Positions 1-10,620 of a stretch of DNA of 35,879 bases are shown piece by piece (the stretch's first letter is position 1; each line of letters begins with the position of its first letter). Origin of the DNA: Cladosporium sp. IMV 00045 (Eukaryota; Ascomycota; Dothideomycetes; Cladosporiales; Cladosporiaceae); assembly GCA_001931905.2 (NCBI GenBank), contig MSJI02000008.1, positions 1-35,879 on the forward strand, given 5' to 3'. A program made the position numbers and the translations under genes. A model generated the notes under the pieces. It was not told the DNA's origin and searched no databases. It saw only the letters and a program-made list of their open reading frames with translations.

Positions 1-2307
1 CCTTCACAACATTAATATCCGCGCTACTTGCGCTCACCTCCTTCGCCTCCGCCGAGCGCAAACTGCTCTCGCAGTCTCTCGCCCAGTGCCAGAAGAACAG
101 CAGTTTCAGCGCCAACCTGTTTGATGTCGTCTTCACTCCCGACGATGGCATGCTCCGCTTCAACATCACCGGTGTCAGCACCGTAGAGGGCAACATCACC
201 ATCGAGGCTTTCGTCTACGCCTATGGCTTCCTGGCTTACCAGAGGAGCATCGACCCTTGCGACACCGACCTCCTCGGATTGTGCCCCATGCAGGAGGCGC
301 CCATCGATCTCAAGAGTAACTTCCAAGTGCCTCAAGAGGCTCTGAAGGAGGTACCAGGTACGTTGTTCGTTTATACACGAGTATTTCGGTACATGAAACT
401 GACAACGCGCTTTCAGGCATCACTTACACCGTCCCTGACCTCGATGCAAAGATTCAAATCTACTTCAACAACACGGATACCGGCGAGTCTGTTGCTTGTG
501 TCGAAGCTGAACTGTCAAACGGGAAAACAGTCAATCAGAAAGGTGTCGCATGGACCGTCGCTGTCATATCCGGTCTTGCGCTCGTCTCTTCAGCCGTCAC
601 ATCAGGTCTCGGGCACTCGAATACCGCCGCTCACGTTGCTGCAAACACCATGGCTCTTTTCGGCTACTTCCAGGCTCAGGCTTTCATCGGCATGACCGCT
701 GTATCACTCCCGCCCATCGTCGCTTCATGGACCCAGAACTTCCAGTGGAGCATGGGTATCATTCGTATCGGATTTATTCAGGATATCGCAACTTGGTACC
801 AGCGCGCCACTGGTGGCACGCCCTCGACAATTCTCTCTAACCGTGGAACGCAGTCAGTCCAGGTCCAGAAGCGCGCTCTCGACGGTGCCTCTGCCGCTAT
901 GGAATACGCCGTGCAGTCTCTAAAGAGAAGTGTTCTCTCGCCTCGAACCAACGCCGCCGGTGCCAACTACGTCGACTCTTCCAACACGGTCATCGTTAAG
1001 GGAATTGACCGCGTCGGCTTCCGCGCTGGCATTGAAGAGACCAACATTTTCATGACCGGCTACATTTTCTTCCTGGTCTTCGTCATGTTCGTCGTCCTCG
1101 GTGTACTTATCTTCAAGGGTATCTGCGAAGCTCTCACCAGGGCCGGACGCATGCAGGGCGACAAGTTCAAGGATTTCCGCAACGGCTGGAACACCGTCCT
1201 CAAGGGTATCATGTTCCGTGTCATCCTCATCGGTTTCCCTCAGATGGTCGTACTTTGCTTCTGGCAGTTCACTCAGCGTGACTCTGCTGCCATCGTCGCC
1301 CTTGCCGTCTTCACTGTCTTCACTATGATTGCCATTCTGGGATGGGCATCCGCCAAGGTCATCCGTCTCGCACGCAGGAGTATCGCCATGCACAAGAACC
1401 CCGCCTACATCCTCTACTCGGACCCTGTCTCACTCAACAAGTGGGGATTCCTCTACGTCCAGTTCAAGGCGACTGCTTACTTCTTCATCGTGCCTGTCCT
1501 CGTGTACTTCCTGGTCAAGGGAATGTTCGTCGCATTGGGACAGCAGAGCGGCGTTGCTCAGGCCATTGGACTTCTCATCATCGAGGCAATTTTCCTGATT
1601 GGCATCTGCATCATGCGCCCTTATATGGACAAGAAGATGAATGCCTTCAACATCTCCATTGTTGTCATCAATTTCTTGAACGCAATCTTCTTGCTTGTCT
1701 TCACTGAGGTTTTCAACCAGCCGGTAAGCTCACGCATGTCACATTACATATTCTTCCACCAGCTAACAAATTCTCCCAGGGTATTGTCACCGGTGTCATG
1801 GGTGTCATTTTCTTCGTCTACAACGCCGTCTTCTCTCTGGTCTTGATCATCATCGTTCTCGTGGCTTCCATCATTGCCGTGTGCGCCAAGAACCCCGATA
1901 CCCGTTACCAGCCTATGCGCGATGACCGCGGTAGCTTCATCAAGTCGCAGTCTCAGCTGAACACTGAACTCGACGCTCTCGGTGCTACCGCACGTGGCGA
2001 GGGCAAGGGCTATGGCAAGGGTGGCGCTCGCATCGAAGACGATGACGATTCATGGTCAGGCGGCAGCAGCGACAGAGTACCGCAGCAGCAACAGCAGCCC
2101 CAAACATCCTACAACCCTGCTTACCAACAGCGGACCTCGTACATGGATGCGCCTAGATCACCGATCGGAACCACTGCTTTCGGCGACAACGCCCAAGACC
2201 GACACGCACCTCCCAATTACAACCGCACAGCCAGTCCCTACGATCAGTCTTTTCGTAACCAAGGAGCAAGCCCCAGTCCCTGGCAACGCGGAGCCGGATA
2301 CGACTAA
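1..2307 (+). CDS. FLC2: FLC/TRP-like flavin carrier family membrane protein (5' partial)
   Basis: The gene enters from the left edge. The reading frame starting at base 3 opens inside a signal peptide (hydrophobic stretch ending ...TSFASA) and is followed by an ML-like lumenal domain with paired cysteines and N-glycosylation sites. Exons are 1-357, 417-1723 and 1780-2307; both introns have GT..AG ends and restore frame exactly. From about base 560 the protein is polytopic, with around nine hydrophobic segments up to base 1890. It ends in a hydrophilic Ser/Gly/Gln-rich tail with a poly-Gln run near 2085 and the terminus SPWQRGAGYD. This architecture (signal peptide, ML-like domain, TRP-like domain) is that of the fungal FLC family, linked in yeast to FAD import into the ER and in other fungi to calcium and cell-wall homeostasis. 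The exact substrate cannot be read from sequence. The initiator ATG lies outside the window. A possible alternative C-terminus is described separately. Confidence 0.9.
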
Positions 2308-2542
2308 AGGTCTTCCGGCTATTCCAGAAATGTTTGCGCCGCAGATCTTCGCCACTCGAACGCCTGCAGCACTGCCTCCCTCTGGAGATGTTCCCGCGAG
2401 TTTGAAGCTGGGTCATCCTCCAGCCCTCCATCCTGGAGTTCGTGCGGAGAACGGCAGCGGTGGTAATGATGAACTCGATCGCGTTTTGTCTATGTACTGG
2501 GACCGCCGATCTCCAGTGAAGCAGTCGAACACCTGGTTGTGA
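2255..2542 (+). other. Possible alternative 3' exon of the FLC-like gene
   Basis: A second reading frame (+1 relative to the FLC exon) stays open past the FLC stop at 2305-2307 and ends at TGA 2540-2542. It reads like protein: PEMFAPQIF..., then DELDRVLSMYWDRRSPV, ending NTWL. A GTAACC donor at 2255 can pair with an acceptor ending at 2327 (ATTCCAG, with a CTAA-type branch site about 20 nt upstream) or with a weaker AAAG acceptor ending at 2309. Either splice leads into this frame. Splicing would replace the last 18 residues with about 70 others; retention gives the usual-looking end. The donor is not a strong consensus, so this is an inference. Confidence 0.4.
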
Positions 2543-3455
2543 GGGAGCAGCAGAAGCAAGGGAAAGGCAAAACAGAAACCAACAAAAAAAGTCCACAAGA
2601 CGATACAGAACCCAAAGTGGGACCGCGAAGAAAAAGCCTGTGTAAATATCCAGTGTCTGAGTCCGCGAGTTTTTTGAAAAGGGAGAAGGAGAGAGGTTCA
2701 TCAGATCCAGACCTCTGGCAGAAAAGGGGTGTCTTCTTTTTCCATTATTTTTTGCTTTGTCACAACTCTCTCATGCAAAGCGGTTTTCCGGACTGGATTC
2801 AGTCCTTCCGCACCGTGCTTGTCTGCTTCAAATCTTATGATCGGAATGGGTATATTGGACTTGGGGTTCCAATGGGCGTTCATTTTTTTGGTTTTCCTTT
2901 TATGAGTTTCCTACGTTTATCTTTTTTCTCTCCACTGTCTCTTACCTTTCCTTTCTTTGGCTTCTTGGTCAACCTCTTGATTTCTTTCCCTTTCACTTTC
3001 TTGATTCCTCGGTTTCATTTTTCTCTCCTCCCAGAATTGGAGGATCGAGATTCGGGGGTTTTGTTAGGAAAATGTAATCGTTATTACTTTTGACTTTCTG
3101 AGAGTGATTGGGTTCTGTGGACTTGTCGTGTTCGGTGAGATGTTCTCTTATGCATTCTTGTGATTTCTGCCAAGTGTCTCGTATTATCATGTCATCGTAG
3201 ATTATTCATGTAGCCGATTACAATCACTATGTTCGACATGGTGCGAATGGCTGTTTGGAGCTGTTTTGTGGATACCATCTGATGCCTGCAAGACGCTCAT
3301 ATGTATGACGTCTTAGAGATTGATGACCCTCACTTGGGAAGCTCAGGCGAAAGCCCGCTCGACCGCACCACCGTATCCCATCACTATCTTCCCTTCACCA
3401 TACATCCACCCTGCCATTGAGCATCTCCCACATCACCACCACTCAAATCACAACC
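2543..3455. other. Intergenic: FLC 3' region and SDHAF2 promoter, with a pyrimidine-rich tract
   Basis: No credible coding sequence is visible. Roughly 2880-3030 is strongly T/C-rich on the plus strand, the kind of CT tract often seen in fungal promoters or long 3' UTRs. The small open frames here are low-complexity products of that tract. Confidence 0.6.
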
Positions 3456-4504
3456 ATGTCCGTCCCACGCCTCGCCCTCCGCTCCACCCGCCTGGCCACC
3501 CGCAGCCTCGCGCACCCCTTCACCACCTCCACCGCCCGCTTCAACGGCAACGACACCAACCACCGCGCCAACGACACGGCCGAAGCCTACCGCAAAACCC
3601 AGACCCAGAAGCCCCTCAACCCGCACCTGACCAACACCAACTCCACCATCGCCAACGACATGCCCAGCTTGGGAAAGGACAACCCCCCGCCCGAGATGCT
3701 CACCAGCGTCGACCCGGATTTTGTCCCTAAGGACTCTGTCCCCGAGAACACTGAGCGCATGACGGGCGGCAGCCAGAAGCCCGCGCCCGAGAGTGGTGTT
3801 AATGCCGACCTCGATGTAGGTGAAATCCAAGGCGGCTCCTTCAAGGTCGAGCCCATCCGTCGCACGGGCGAGGACGCGGCCACGATGCGCGCTCGTCTCG
3901 TTTGTACGTTTTTGCTTTTTGTTACACATCCTCGAACCCTGATCACTAACTGACCCTCTCTCTCACAATAGACCAAAGCCGGAAAAGAGGCACGCTAGAA
4001 AGCGACCTCCTCCTCTCCACCTTCGCCGACGCGCACCTCGGCACCATGACCCCCGCGCAACTGCAAGCCTACGACTCCTTCCTCGACGAAAACGACTGGG
4101 ACATCTACTACTGGGCGACGCAAGAGCCCACGCCCACCTCCGCCGCCTACGCCGAAGGCGCCGGCCCCGACCTCGCCGCGCCGGAGGCCCAAGGCTCTGC
4201 ACCAGCTGGCGCGTCCGCGCCGCACGGCGACGCTCAGCCCGACGGCGGGAAGTCGCTGGACGAGGTTTTCCGCCAGGATAAGGCTTATAGTGGCGAGTGG
4301 GCGCAGACTGCTGGAAGGTTCAAGCCGGCGTATAGGCCTGTGCCGAAGAGGTGGGAGGGGAGTGAGATTCTGCAGAGGTTGAGGGCGCATGTTAAGAGTC
4401 GTAGCGCGGAGGGGAAGGAGGGGGTGGAAGAGGCGAGGGGGGATGAGCAGGCGGGGAAGGGCATGGGGTTTATGCCTGAGTTGAGGAATTATGAGAGGAG
4501 CTGA
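3456..4504 (+). CDS. SDH5: Succinate dehydrogenase assembly factor 2, mitochondrial (SDHAF2/Sdh5)
   Basis: Exons are 3456-3903 and 3972-4504 (intron 3904-3971, GTACGT..ATAG), giving 326 residues. The ATG at 3456 (context CAACCATGT) is chosen because it begins a presequence-like stretch, [18 protein letters not shown], rich in Arg and Ser and lacking acidic residues, as expected for matrix import. The intron falls inside the family signature: RARLV then [19 protein letters not shown], followed by [14 protein letters not shown] at about residues 186-199. These are the hallmark blocks of SDHAF2, which promotes covalent FAD attachment to the flavoprotein subunit Sdh1 of complex II. The protein is about twice the length of yeast Sdh5. 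The extra length is a hydrophilic linker after the presequence and an Ala/Gly-rich plus basic C-terminal extension (from about residue 200). It is a housekeeping gene with very high GC at third positions. Confidence 0.93.
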
Positions 4505-6608
4505 GTTCGATGATTTTAGTATTTTTGATTGTATATATATGTATAAGGTATGTGAGATATAGCAAAGAGAAAAGCATAAAAGAAAGGAACCGGCCGCTGT
4601 TTCCTCGTCATCATGCATTTTGTGATCCCCCCAACCTCACTCGTCGGGGAGCAACTGAGAAGTCTTCTCCCTTCCATTCTTTTGAGTGGTAAATAGACTG
4701 CCAATTCAAGTGCCAGCTGAACAATTCATATATGCATTTTTTTGAGATGGTATAGTTCTGTAGGGAACAAGCGAACAAGGTCTATGGTTCCTCCATGTGC
4801 ATTTCTTCCCTGGACTTGTGTTCCAAAAGGGCTGATGTTGGTTCACGAGTCGCTCTAGATACATATACATATTCCTACAATGTGCTGTCTATCTGGTGAA
4901 AGAAAAATAACCATCAGGACATATATTCCACGAAATTTCGATCCCCGCCCATTCCCCTTCTCTGCAGTGTCTCTGGCCTGATTTATTGGATCATCGTGGC
5001 TAATTGTTGTGTCTTCAGACTCGGTGTGATGGTGCAGTTGTGATGTTGCTGGGAGAGTAGATTGGGGTTGCGAGGGTTAGGGTAGGAGATGCAATCGTAT
5101 GTCTGGATGGAGAAATGATCGTGTGTGAGATGAAATTGACTGGAACAATTGCAACTTTGGATATGAATGTATGGGTTGGGATTATGATCTGGTGATCGAG
5201 GCTTTGTGTGGGTAGGTAATACACTCATCTCTTTAAGAAAGACGAAGTGAAGCCGACGTGACTCGATGGAGCTTGAACGGATGGCTTTTCTATGCTGAAG
5301 CACATGCCGTAAGTGAGAAGAAGATGGTACAGAACGGCATTCCTGCCGTCAGATTCTCAAACGAATTGATGGTACCCAGATTTTATTCATTTGTCGCTGG
5401 AAAATCGCTGCTCCTCAATGGTCTCTCGTGTGTTTGCAGACGATGCCCATCTCACTGCTCAGCACATTCACCACCACTGCTGGTTTACGACAATTCTCGA
5501 TGCTTCATTGCTAGGCACCAAGACGACGCCCAGTCTTTCCCAGACTGTTTCTCGAGGGAGATGGGTTTCTAAGACGAGTAGTGCTGGTAGATGTATCACC
5601 CAGCTCCGACACGAAATGCTCGATGTTGAAGTCGCTGGACGGTGACGTTGTCGCCCAAAATCCCCAGCCTTTCAGAAGCTCTAGCTCTGAACTTCGCCAT
5701 GGTTCGTTCTCTTGTCCTTACCTCACACTCCTGGAGGAACGTCAGTCCGCGGAAACGACTTGAATCATCACAAATAGCATATCAGCCCTGTGCCATCATA
5801 TCAAATCCAACCGTTGAACAAGGCAGAGACTGTGGAGACTCAGCCCGCCTACACTTCACGCAGACAAAAGCATAACTTCACGACTTCAGCACCGGCACTT
5901 CAAGTATGGCAATTGCGGTCCGCACGGCGCGTCCGGCACATGCGTCAGCCATATCTGTCTATTAACCACCTCGTCTCGCGATCTCCACGTCTCCATAGCC
6001 TCTACCCCAATAGTAACTCTTGTCACGAAGGCTTGACATGCTTGGCTTCGGTTCTTACTCTTCCCAAGTGGGTCTGAATGGCGCGATTGTTCCCTCATCC
6101 TGCCTGGACTAGTCGCCCTACAAGGCGACATGCTCTACGCCGCGCTCCCCTACGCTGTCCAGTGGGGGCCTTGCTCCTTGCATATCGTTGAGGTCATTTC
6201 CAGACATCACTAGCATCCCTCAAGGCCAATAGCGACAGCAGCTGCATCCGCTGGTCATCCGAAAGTGGTCCTATACGACTCGCAGGCTTGGACTACGCGA
6301 CTGGTGATAGATGTCGATCAATGTCGTCGCAGACTGTGGTTGCCGGACACCCGCTCGCACGTTTCTATCTCTGCTCGCCATAGGCCGTGAACTCTCCGCG
6401 GATGCCTGCGAGGCATCATTTCCGATGTTGGCGGGTGCGTGGGAACGAAGCGGTACACGCGGCTGGTATCCAGATTTCGGTGATAAATGTCGTGAGAGAA
6501 TGGCCGAGACCGTGGCGAGGAGGTATAAGTATGCGTTGATGTTGTTGGTGTTGCTCGCTTTTTGTTTCAGTACAACCACCGCCTTTTCGATCATCCTCAC
6601 TTTCCAAC
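4505..6608. other. Intergenic, about 2.1 kb, nothing coding recognised
   Basis: The open frames here are short, overlap one another on both strands, and show neither a recognisable family nor a spliceable continuation. A TATAAG element near 6523 lies about 85 nt before the oxalate decarboxylase ATG and is a plausible core promoter. I saw no tRNA-like B box or long repeat. Confidence 0.5.
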
Positions 6609-8188
6609 ATGTGGTACCAAGCATTAACCGCAACAGCTCTTCTGGGCTCAGTCGCTATCGCAGCCCCAGCCGGGGTGAAGAGAAGCGATGACAGCTCAGA
6701 AGCCACCGTCGACCCTGTCGTGACACCTACTGATGTTGCGGTCGGCCCTCCAGGTGCGTCTGGCTCGCTTCGTGGCTCCAAGTCACTCATCGGCTATGAC
6801 TCGTCGTATGCCTCTTCCGACGACATCGTCACCGAAGAAGCTCCCAGCAACATCGAATATGGAAAGAACCAGAAGGCAGACCCGGATCTTGGCCTTTACA
6901 TCGACATCTCCAACGTCGACGATCCGCAACCCATTGCTGGCAACAGGGATGGACCCACAGACCCAGGCCCTCGTGACAAGCTCCTTGAGAAGCAGAATCC
7001 GTCTCTTTACATCCCGCCTGATTCGGATTCTGGGGACATTCCAAACGCCAAATGGCCACTTGGGCTTTCCCACAACCGCCACGGTATCGGTTCTGCTGGA
7101 TTTGCTCGTCAGCAAAATGTCGACAACCTGCCCATTGCCAAGGGCATGGCCGGCGTCGACATGGCTTTGGGTCCGAACGCATACAGGGAGCTGCATTGGC
7201 ACAAGGCCAATGAGTGGAGCTTGATCCTGAACGGCACCGTTCGGGTCAACGCCGTGAATGAGGCGGTGAGACCTTTGTCGATGACCTCCAAGCAGGCGAC
7301 GTTTGGTTCTTCCCCGCCGGCGTCCCTCACTCCATCCAAGCCTCGGAGCAAGGCTGCGAGTTCCTGCTCGTCTTCGACGACGGCTCCTTCAGCGAGGATG
7401 AGACCTTCCTCGTTTCCGAGCTCTTCGAGCGCAACCCTAAATCTGTCCTGGCCAAGAACTTCCGCACCGATACCTCTGCTTTCGACAAGATCCCCGAGGG
7501 CGAACTGTATATCTTTGAGGGCACGCCGTACCCCAACAACACGGCAGAGTCCAACATCACCGGTCCGGCTGGCATCATCCCTCAGAGCGGCACGTACAGC
7601 TACCACCTTTCGCAGCAGCAAGCGTACGAGGTCCCCGGCGGCAGCGTCAAGATTTTGGATCCGCAGACTTTCCCCGTCGCGGAGAACTTCGCCGCTGCTC
7701 TATTCACTGTCAAGCCTGGAGCCATGCGCGAACTGCACTGGCATACCACCAGCGACGAGTGGGACTACATCATTTCAGGCCAGGGTCGCTTGACCGTCTA
7801 CCAGGCTCCCGAAGCAAGCCGTACCTTTGATTTCCAGGCTGGAGATGTCGGCTACGTGCCTGTACCGAATGCTCACTACATCGAGAACACCGGCGATGAG
7901 GATCTTGTCTATCTTGGTAAGTCTCTGATCATCTCTATCATTTATTCCTCCTATCACCATCGTAGTGAGCACGTCCCTTTGACTGACCGACAAACAGAGG
8001 TTCTCCAAGCTCCTGTCTACAACGACATCTCCGTCGCACAGTGGCTGGGTCTCACGCCCAAGCAGGTCGTCAAGGACCATCTCGGTTTGAGCGAGCAGAC
8101 TCTCGACCGTCTGCCGCATGTCAAGCCTTACATACTTCCCGGTGACCCGGATTTGTCGAGGACGAACTTCACCGAAGAGGCTTTGTGA
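6609..8188 (+). pseudogene. OXDC: Secreted bicupin oxalate decarboxylase, broken by a one-base frameshift
   Basis: The ATG at 6609 (AACATGTGG) opens a signal peptide (MWYQALTATALLGSVAIAAPA). Coding runs in one frame to about 7265 (residue 219), then must jump to the frame that starts GAG at 7268. An intron 7917-7997 precedes the final exon, which ends at TGA 8186-8188. Both cupin domains keep the manganese-binding signature RELHWH...EW: His196, His198 and Glu202 in the first, and the matching set near 7727-7764 in the second, each followed by a later His (PHS and NAH). The lid loop keeps SED-ET with the proposed catalytic Glu of decarboxylases (SENST in Bacillus OxdC). The product would convert oxalate to formate and CO2 outside the cell. 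Expected length is about 499 residues. One G appears to be missing from the run at 7265-7266. No intron of credible size repairs the frame, so this is either a recent null allele or a sequencing error. Confidence 0.88.
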
Positions 8189-9183
8189 GTGGGGAGGCGA
8201 TTCTGGCGGTGCTCGGATCTGCGATAGCATATGAAGTCATGTACGAAATCTTCAGACCGCGATTCTCAGAATGACATAGTGAAACAACGACTTCTACAGA
8301 TGGAAAACGCTTTTGTTGAGCATGTTGATCATATATCCCTGTAAGTGCGGTCTGGCCCATCCACCTAGATGTTTGATGCGCGTGTACCCGAGTGCCGAGC
8401 CATTCCTCCCCGTCGATTAACCGAGCGCCATGTCCACTCTACTTCGAACTCCCCAGGGGACTGCAAGCTTGATTGGGGGCGATCAATTCCACTTCAGCTG
8501 AGATCCAATTTTCTTGGTGTGTGACGAACCCCTCGAGAGCTCACCTCCCACTCTGGCATATATCAACAACGTTTCTGGCTCACGGTGCAGAATTACGCCA
8601 GCGGCTTCGTCGTTGTCTCATTTCCCACGTGAGCGGGAGGACGCGGCATCCAGATGATGGCTCAACATGTGCGTTGAATCACCATTTTGAGTTTCTTTGC
8701 ATGCCGATCCTAGCGCCGGGGGCGAATCATTCAGCATGTCACTGACCTACCACAAATGGCCCAACCGGTCTGGGGTGGAGGAGCCGTGCGCTCTGTCTGT
8801 CCGTCAGTGGTCGAAATGCGCCGACTCGCCCATGTTTCATCTACCTCTCTCTATGGCTCAGCCACCGCACTGCTGTTAGATTGTGCCTGATCTGCTGGCA
8901 ATTGTTGCCCTTTTGTGTTCATGGCTGCATGATCATTACATATAAGGTTTGGGCTCCCAAACTCAACCCTAATGATGAACGTTTCTATGATACGCGTCCG
9001 CTGTAATTCTTCTCTCAGCTGATTGTCGCTCACTATTGAGATCCTTGTTACTATTCCAGTGTTGTTGTCTCTGGTAGACATCACCCTCTCTTAACCTCTG
9101 TCCCTTCTTTTATCCCTTATACACGAACGCAAACTTTCTCTTTTTCCAGCAGTCACTCCTTTTGCCCTAAGTGTAACCTCAAC
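8189..9183. other. Intergenic; promoter of the 9184 gene with a CT-rich leader
   Basis: No gene is recognised. The last 100 bases before the ATG at 9184 are pyrimidine-rich, with runs such as TTTCTCTTTTTCC, typical of a fungal core promoter and 5' UTR. The open frames between 8473 and 9084 have no features of real proteins. Confidence 0.5.
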
Positions 9184-10440
9184 ATGAGATTACACGCCAC
9201 AGCCTCGACAGGCACATTCGCCCTTTTGGGCATGCTTTCTGCCATACCGGCTCTTGCTGCACCAACAGCAACGACTCTTCAGATCGACAGACGGTCAGAC
9301 GTTCTCTCTCCTCGTTCCACTACTTACGGCAGTGATGGTGATGTTCGCACGTCAATTGACGACGAGAACGACGAGGGTGAGAGGCACGATGATATCGAGG
9401 CACCTGACGGCGCGGATTTCGTCCCTTACCCCGTCGGCGATGGCGTGGAAATCGCTACTTTCTGGAGCAGCAAGGACAACAAAGACGAGGCCAAGCACGC
9501 GTACATTGTGCTCCACGGAAAGCTCCGCGATGGCGAAAAGTACTTCGACACCATGAATGATATCCTCCAGAACGCCAGGGACGACAACTACCCTGGTGCG
9601 GACGACGAGGCCGTTATCGTCGCCCCCCAGTTCTTCTCCAAGAAGCTCAACTCCGGCCAGTACACTGATACGATGATGGCTTGGGACGATGTCAACGCGT
9701 GGCAAGCCGGTGCTTCGGCCATCCACCCGAGCGATACCACACTGACCTCATTCGACGCTCTGGATGCCCTCGTCGAGGAGTTCCAGGACCAAGACAAGTA
9801 CCCCAACATGGCCAACATCACTGTCCTCGGACACGGAGGCGGCGGCCAACTCAACGTTCGCTACGCCATGATCGCCCGCAAGCCCATCAAGGACCACGTG
9901 CACATCAGGTACATCCACGGCGACGCCTCGACCGCCGCGTACTTCACCAGAAACCGCCCACAACACGTCGAGGGTGGCGAGGACCTGCCCAAGCGCGACG
10001 ACTGTGAATACTACAACACCTGGAGATACGGCTTCGACGAGTTCACCGGCACCGCCGACGGCCTGAAGACGCCCAAGGAGTATTTCCAGCAGTACATCTC
10101 GCGCGACGTCGTGTCCATCGTCGGGTACGACGACACCGCCGCCGCCGGCGACACGCTCTGCGCCGCACGCATGCAGGGCGGCACCAAGCGCCGCGACCGC
10201 AACCTGATCTGGTGGCAGTACGTCAACACGCTGGCGCGCACCAACGAGGACCTCACCGGCTTCCCGGGCACCTTCGACCCGCTGCCGGACTGGTCCGACG
10301 TCTCCAACAACCAGATCAGCATGCGTCTGACCGTCGTCGAGGACGCCGCGCACGACGCCAAGGACGTCTTCAAGGGCGAGGAGGGCCGCGCCGCCCTCTT
10401 CCACAAGCACATCCCCACCGGCTGGAGGCCCGACGCCTGA
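9184..10440 (+). CDS. Secreted alpha/beta-hydrolase-fold protein lacking the nucleophile serine
   Basis: This is an intronless frame of 418 residues. The ATG at 9184 follows TCAAC and opens a clear signal peptide (about residues 1-25, ending ALAAP). An acidic linker then leads into an alpha/beta-hydrolase fold: strand and oxyanion region YIVLHGKLRDG, a nucleophile-elbow strand, the later block RDVVSIVGYDDT, a Cys-containing WWQYV region, and a C-terminal His in DAAHDAKD. In related secreted fungal hydrolases the elbow reads GHSAGGQ. Here it is GHGGGGQ (DNA 9829-9849), so the Ser position is Gly while the candidate Asp and His remain. That points to a pseudoenzyme or a binding role, though I cannot exclude a different nucleophile. 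Two cysteines near 10003 and 10158 may pair. The gene stops at TGA 10438-10440, but coding-like sequence continues in frame (next entry). The substrate is unknown. Confidence 0.75.
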   Translation: MRLHATASTGTFALLGMLSAIPALAAPTATTLQIDRRSDVLSPRSTTYGSDGDVRTSIDDENDEGERHDDIEAPDGADFVPYPVGDGVEIATFWSSKDNKDEAKHAYIVLHGKLRDGEKYFDTMNDILQNARDDNYPGADDEAVIVAPQFFSKKLNSGQYTDTMMAWDDVNAWQAGASAIHPSDTTLTSFDALDALVEEFQDQDKYPNMANITVLGHGGGGQLNVRYAMIARKPIKDHVHIRYIHGDASTAAYFTRNRPQHVEGGEDLPKRDDCEYYNTWRYGFDEFTGTADGLKTPKEYFQQYISRDVVSIVGYDDTAAAGDTLCAARMQGGTKRRDRNLIWWQYVNTLARTNEDLTGFPGTFDPLPDWSDVSNNQISMRLTVVEDAAHDAKDVFKGEEGRAALFHKHIPTGWRPDA

Positions 10441-10620
10441 CTGCCGGCGAGCGCTCCTAAACCCAGCGCTCTCCCTGCACAACCGGATGGACCCGTCAAC
10501 GAGACCGTCAAGGACACCGGCTCCAACCCTGCCAGCTCTTCTGCTGGTGCTGGAGCGTCCCACGAGCTCGTTTACACCTTCATCGCCGTGGCGTTCTGCT
10601 ACATGGCGATGATCAATTGA
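10441..10620 (+). other. In-frame 59-codon extension past the UGA stop, resembling a GPI-anchor signal
   Basis: Directly after the stop at 10438-10440 the same frame stays open for 59 codons, to TGA 10618-10620. The third positions are mostly C or G, like the gene itself. The encoded tail has a Pro/Ser-rich linker, one N-glycosylation sequon (NET), a run of small residues (NPASSSAGAGAS) suitable as an omega site, and a hydrophobic end LVYTFIAVAFCYMAMIN. This is the classic layout of a GPI-attachment signal. The stop context is UGA followed by CUG. A stem-loop lies at 10449-10471. Either the stop is leaky, giving secreted and anchored forms, or it is a recent nonsense change in a gene once encoding an anchored protein. 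No GT donor that would splice out the stop is visible nearby. Confidence 0.6.
10449..10471 (+). promoter_or_regulatory. Stem-loop 8 nt downstream of the stop codon
   Basis: GAGCGCT (10449-10455) and AGCGCTC (10465-10471) are perfect inverted repeats of 7 bp, mostly G-C, around a 9-nt loop CCTAAACCC. The stem begins 8 nt after the TGA at 10438-10440. Structures at this spacing stimulate programmed stop-codon readthrough in known viral and cellular cases; the role here is inferred. Confidence 0.4.

Noticed and set aside
1982..2307. First half of the +1 frame overlapping the FLC 3' exon
   Set aside because: Within the FLC exon this frame is a shadow. Only the part after the FLC stop is kept as a possible alternative exon.
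7266..7793. Continuation of the first oxalate decarboxylase frame after residue 219
   Set aside because: It becomes Ser/Arg-rich nonsense, while the next frame carries the conserved cupin sequence, so it is the result of the frameshift.
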